Below are positions 61,838-64,000 of a stretch of 64,000 nt of DNA, piece by piece. The DNA comes from Planctomycetota bacterium. Its GTDB lineage: Bacteria > Planctomycetota > PUPC01 > DSUN01. The translations under genes were made by a program, and so were the position numbers. The stretch covers positions 1 to 64,000 of the forward strand of contig DAOOIT010000021.1 of NCBI GenBank assembly GCA_035384565.1, in the 5' to 3' direction. The first letter of the stretch is position 1. Each line of letters opens with the position of its first letter. The notes below the pieces were generated by a model. That model did not search any database. It was not told the origin of the DNA and saw only the letters and a program-made list of their open reading frames with translations.

Positions 61838-63571
61838 TCAACTGGCCGGGTTCCCGCCTACCGTAGCAATCGGGGCAGCGGCCAGCCTGCGGATGACTTG
61901 CCACATGGCATCGGCATCCTTCGCCGCGAGGAGGGCTTCGCGGTTCGCCGCCACGCCCATGGCCGCAGCCAGGGTGCGCAGGACTCGGAGCTGCTGGACC
62001 GGCTCGCTGGTCGGCGTGACGACGAGGAACAGGATGCGCACGGGCAGGCCGTCGGGGGCGTTCCACTCGAGGCCGGCCGGCGCCAGGCCAACGGCCACCA
62101 CAGGCTGCGGGGCAGTGGCGAGGCGCGCGTGGGGCACGGCGATGCCGTTGCCGAGCGCGGTGCCCATGGTGTTCTCGCGCGCCAGCGCGGCGGCGGCGAT
62201 GGCCTCGGCGTCGCCCTCGGGCAGATGGCGCGCCGCCACGGCGCACAGCTCGCGGATCGCCTCGTCGCGCGAAGCCGCCCGGAGCGCCGGCACCAGGGCG
62301 CTGCGGGCGAAGAAGGACGCCACCCCCTCGGCGCGCAGGCCGCGCAGCGCCCACTTCATCCAGGGGCCGAGGGCCAGGGTGGACGCCAGGGCGCCGAACA
62401 CGATGGCCACGAAGACCGCCTCGGAGATCACGTGGAACTCAAGAGCCAGGATGCCGACGACGATCTGCATCTCGCCGCCCGGCGTATGGGCCACGGCGAT
62501 CACGTGGCGCTCGCCGGCCGGCCGGCCCGACAGCCGCGCCCCCACCCACGCCCCCAGGAAGCGGCCCGCCACCCCGATGGCCAGGATGAACACCACCAGA
62601 AAGAGGTCAAACTGGGCCAGAAAGTCCACCTTCAGCCCGATCGAGGCGAAGAACAGGGGGACCAGGATGGCGCGCACCATCTGCGCGATGACGTGGCGGG
62701 TCTTCTCCGACAGGGCCTTGGCCTCGCCGGCCATGATGCCGGCGATGAAGAAGCCGAAGAGTGCGTGGATGCCGATCTGGAGGGTGATGGCGCCGCCCAG
62801 CATGCCGAGCAGGCAGATGAAGGTGAGCGACGTGCCCGGCTCGGGCAGGCCCCAGCGATGGAAGGCGGCGAGCGCGCGGTCCGTGGCCAGCCGCCCCAGC
62901 GTCAGGCACGCCACGGCGAAGGCCACCGTGGCGGCCAGAATGAACGGCACGGTCGCGAGGTTCATCCCGCCCTCGGTCGCGTAGCCCAGGATCACGGCGA
63001 ACACGATCCAGCCCACCACGTCGTTGATCGTGAGCGCGCACAGGATCAGCAGCCCGGTGTCGCTGCGGTACAGGTTCAGGTCCTGCATCACCCGCGCCGT
63101 CACCGGCAGCGCGCTGATGGTCATGATCGTGGCCACGAAGAGCGCGAAGAGAAGGCGATCGCCGCCATCGCCGACATAGGCCGCCGGCAGCAGCAGGCAG
63201 GGCACGAAGGCCACCAGCATGGGCAGCACGAGGTCCGACAGCGAGATGAGGGCCCCCTCGCGCCGCTGCCGCCAGGCCGCCGTGAAATCGGTTTCCAGCC
63301 CCATCTGGAGCAGGAAGAACAGGATGCCCATCCAGGCGAGCGTCTCAAGCATGCCCGACTGGGCGGGGTTATCGGGGAAGATGGCCTGGCGGAGCGCCGG
63401 GGCGACCCGCCCGAGGATCGTGGGGCCGAGGGCCACCCCCACCAGCACCTCGCCCGTGATCGCCGGCTGCCCCACACGCGACAAGAGGATCCCCGCCGCC
63501 CGCGACAGGCCCAGCAGAAGGATCACCTGCACGAGGAACAGGAAGAGATTGGTTTCGTCGAGATAATGCAC
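61838..63571 (-). CDS. CPA2 cation/proton antiporter fused to PTS EIIA domain
   Basis: Membrane protein of 577 residues. Residues 1-410 are a monovalent cation:proton antiporter-2 (KefB/GerN type) with about 12 helices: RVGQPAITGEVLVGVALGPT, MGILFFLLQMGLETDF, TINDVVGWIVFAVI with the paired Asn-Asp, and PLFFASIGLKVDF. Residues about 430-577 are a PTS EIIA type-2 domain with GIAVPHARL; His481 is the phosphorylatable residue. Such fusions would let sugar PTS or PTS-Ntr phosphorylation control ion flux (inference). Start GTG 63571 has a weak binding site; promoter at 63636-63664. Confidence 0.85.
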   Translation of the reverse strand: MHYLDETNLFLFLVQVILLLGLSRAAGILLSRVGQPAITGEVLVGVALGPTILGRVAPALRQAIFPDNPAQSGMLETLAWMGILFFLLQMGLETDFTAAWRQRREGALISLSDLVLPMLVAFVPCLLLPAAYVGDGGDRLLFALFVATIMTISALPVTARVMQDLNLYRSDTGLLILCALTINDVVGWIVFAVILGYATEGGMNLATVPFILAATVAFAVACLTLGRLATDRALAAFHRWGLPEPGTSLTFICLLGMLGGAITLQIGIHALFGFFIAGIMAGEAKALSEKTRHVIAQMVRAILVPLFFASIGLKVDFLAQFDLFLVVFILAIGVAGRFLGAWVGARLSGRPAGERHVIAVAHTPGGEMQIVVGILALEFHVISEAVFVAIVFGALASTLALGPWMKWALRGLRAEGVASFFARSALVPALRAASRDEAIRELCAVAARHLPEGDAEAIAAAALARENTMGTALGNGIAVPHARLATAPQPVVAVGLAPAGLEWNAPDGLPVRILFLVVTPTSEPVQQLRVLRTLAAAMGVAANREALLAAKDADAMWQVIRRLAAAPIATVGGNPAS

Positions 63572-63729
63572 CCCGGCTCATCCCTCTGCGGCGGCAGGCT
63601 CCTCCGTCGTCACGCTCACAACTCCCGCTTCGCCAGCATAGCGCCTGGTTCGACCCCTGGCAAGCCCATCGCGAGGGCCGAGCGTGCCCGCGGAGCCTGT
63701 CCCGCGCCGCGTGGAACGGATGGGCCGAG
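63572..63729. other. Gap with antiporter promoter
   Basis: No gene. It contains the leftward antiporter promoter. A terminator of the selenoprotein gene was not seen. Confidence 0.5.
63636..63664 (-). promoter_or_regulatory. Sigma70-like promoter of antiporter gene
   Basis: TTGCCA, 17-base spacer, TATGCT reading leftward, 65 bases before the GTG start. Confidence 0.55.
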
Positions 63730-63960
63730 TCAATCGAGCCCGAGTTCCTGCACCAGCTCGCTCACCTCTCCCTCGTCGGGGAAGCGGCCGGTCTTGTGCT
63801 TTGAGTACACGAGCTTGCCATCCACCGTCACGTCGAAGATGCCGCCGCTGCTTTCGATGAGCTTCACCTGGGCGTCGAACGCTTGCTTCAGCTCGACTGC
63901 CACACGGGCAGCCGTCGGGCGATAGTTTCAGGCCGTGCAGTACTTGATCTCCACGTTCAC
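63730..63960 (-). CDS. selW: SelW/Rdx-family selenoprotein with in-frame UGA (CxxU)
   Basis: Thioredoxin-fold redox protein of 76 residues with selenocysteine at position 11. GTG 63960 has AAGGAG seven bases upstream. Translation gives MNVEIKYCTA, then UGA (63928-63930), then NYRPTAARVAVELKQAF; the CxxU pair is Cys8 and Sec11, at the place of CxxC in Rdx/SelW-like proteins. The rest fits the family: VKLIESSGGIFDVTVDGKLV, YSKHKTGRFPDEGEV, and helix ELVQELGLD. The frame has no other stop. A hairpin follows the UGA (63894-63914), as a bacterial SECIS must. Standard gene callers would stop at UGA. No selA, selB, selD or tRNA-Sec is in the window. Confidence 0.85.
63894..63914 (-). promoter_or_regulatory. 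Candidate bacterial SECIS hairpin
   Basis: Thirteen bases after UGA, CGGCUGCC pairs with GGCAGUCG (8 bases, one G-U) around the loop CGUGU, which contains the GU expected in bacterial SECIS loops. Loop begins 21 bases after UGA, inside the usual 16-37 range. Confidence 0.65.
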
Positions 63961-64000
63961 AGGTCATCTCCTTTCCACGAGGGCGGAGCGGACGAAGGCC

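Noticed and set aside
63578..63967. 129-codon leftward frame overlapping the selenoprotein
   Set aside because: Different phase, starts inside the SelW binding site, no family match; the SelW-like frame has strong family features.

Overview
The window is GC-rich bacterial DNA of PVC type, most likely Planctomycetota. The reasons are a PEP-CTERM protein, a DUF6785/DUF6784-like membrane protein, several very large secreted propeller/CBM9-like proteins, GH38, GH78-like and GH123-like enzymes, and a high density of small palindromic repeats between and inside genes. No rRNA, tRNA, CRISPR array, phage or transposase gene was found. No lineage marker is present, so the phylum is an inference.

Layout. 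0.5-6.7 kb: a PEP-CTERM protein, then a ydbH-ynbE-ydbL operon (intermembrane lipid bridge) that includes a 59-codon ynbE lipoprotein gene. 6.8-14.1 kb: UROD-family protein, glycosyltransferase, small envelope proteins, DegT aminotransferase, a dehydrogenase with a nucleoside hydrolase, and a sulfotransferase. 14.1-17.1 kb: repeat-rich DNA around a DUF6785-like gene split by one in-frame TAG. 17.1-25.2 kb: DUF4139 protein, GH123-like protein, small membrane protein and GH38 alpha-mannosidase. 25.2-26.0 kb: an antitoxin/PIN-toxin pair followed by a second copy of the mannosidase 3' end. 26.3-32.1 kb: EF-hand protein, pyruvate dehydrogenase E1alpha/E1beta/E2 behind a rubredoxin gene, and DsbD. 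32.2-36.1 kb: glucose-6-phosphate dehydrogenase and a leftward run of thiol peroxidase, ferritin, YHS lipoprotein and a small siroheme reductase-like protein. 36.3-37.7 kb: phosphohexomutase. 37.7-60.2 kb: a leftward carbohydrate cluster (YdjC deacetylase, GH78-like enzyme, beta-helix/propeller protein, three CBM9-propeller-CBM9 paralogues, Gfo/Idh oxidoreductase) interrupted by a rightward diguanylate cyclase. 60.3-64 kb: a secreted TIM-barrel-like protein, a CPA2 antiporter fused to a PTS EIIA domain, and a SelW-like selenoprotein with an in-frame UGA.

How it fits together. The glycosidases, deacetylase, sulfotransferase, sugar oxidoreductase and secreted binding proteins suggest processing of complex polysaccharides, with pyruvate dehydrogenase, G6PD and the mutase in central metabolism. 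Tpx, ferritin, DsbD, rubredoxin and the SelW-like protein are redox functions.

Two patterns stand out. First, the 76-residue CxxU selenoprotein carries a hairpin at the right distance for a bacterial SECIS and would be missed by ordinary ORF calling. Second, several unrelated families of palindromic or iterated-word repeats sit both in intergenic gaps and in frame inside genes, mainly in linkers of the E2 subunit and the giant secreted proteins.
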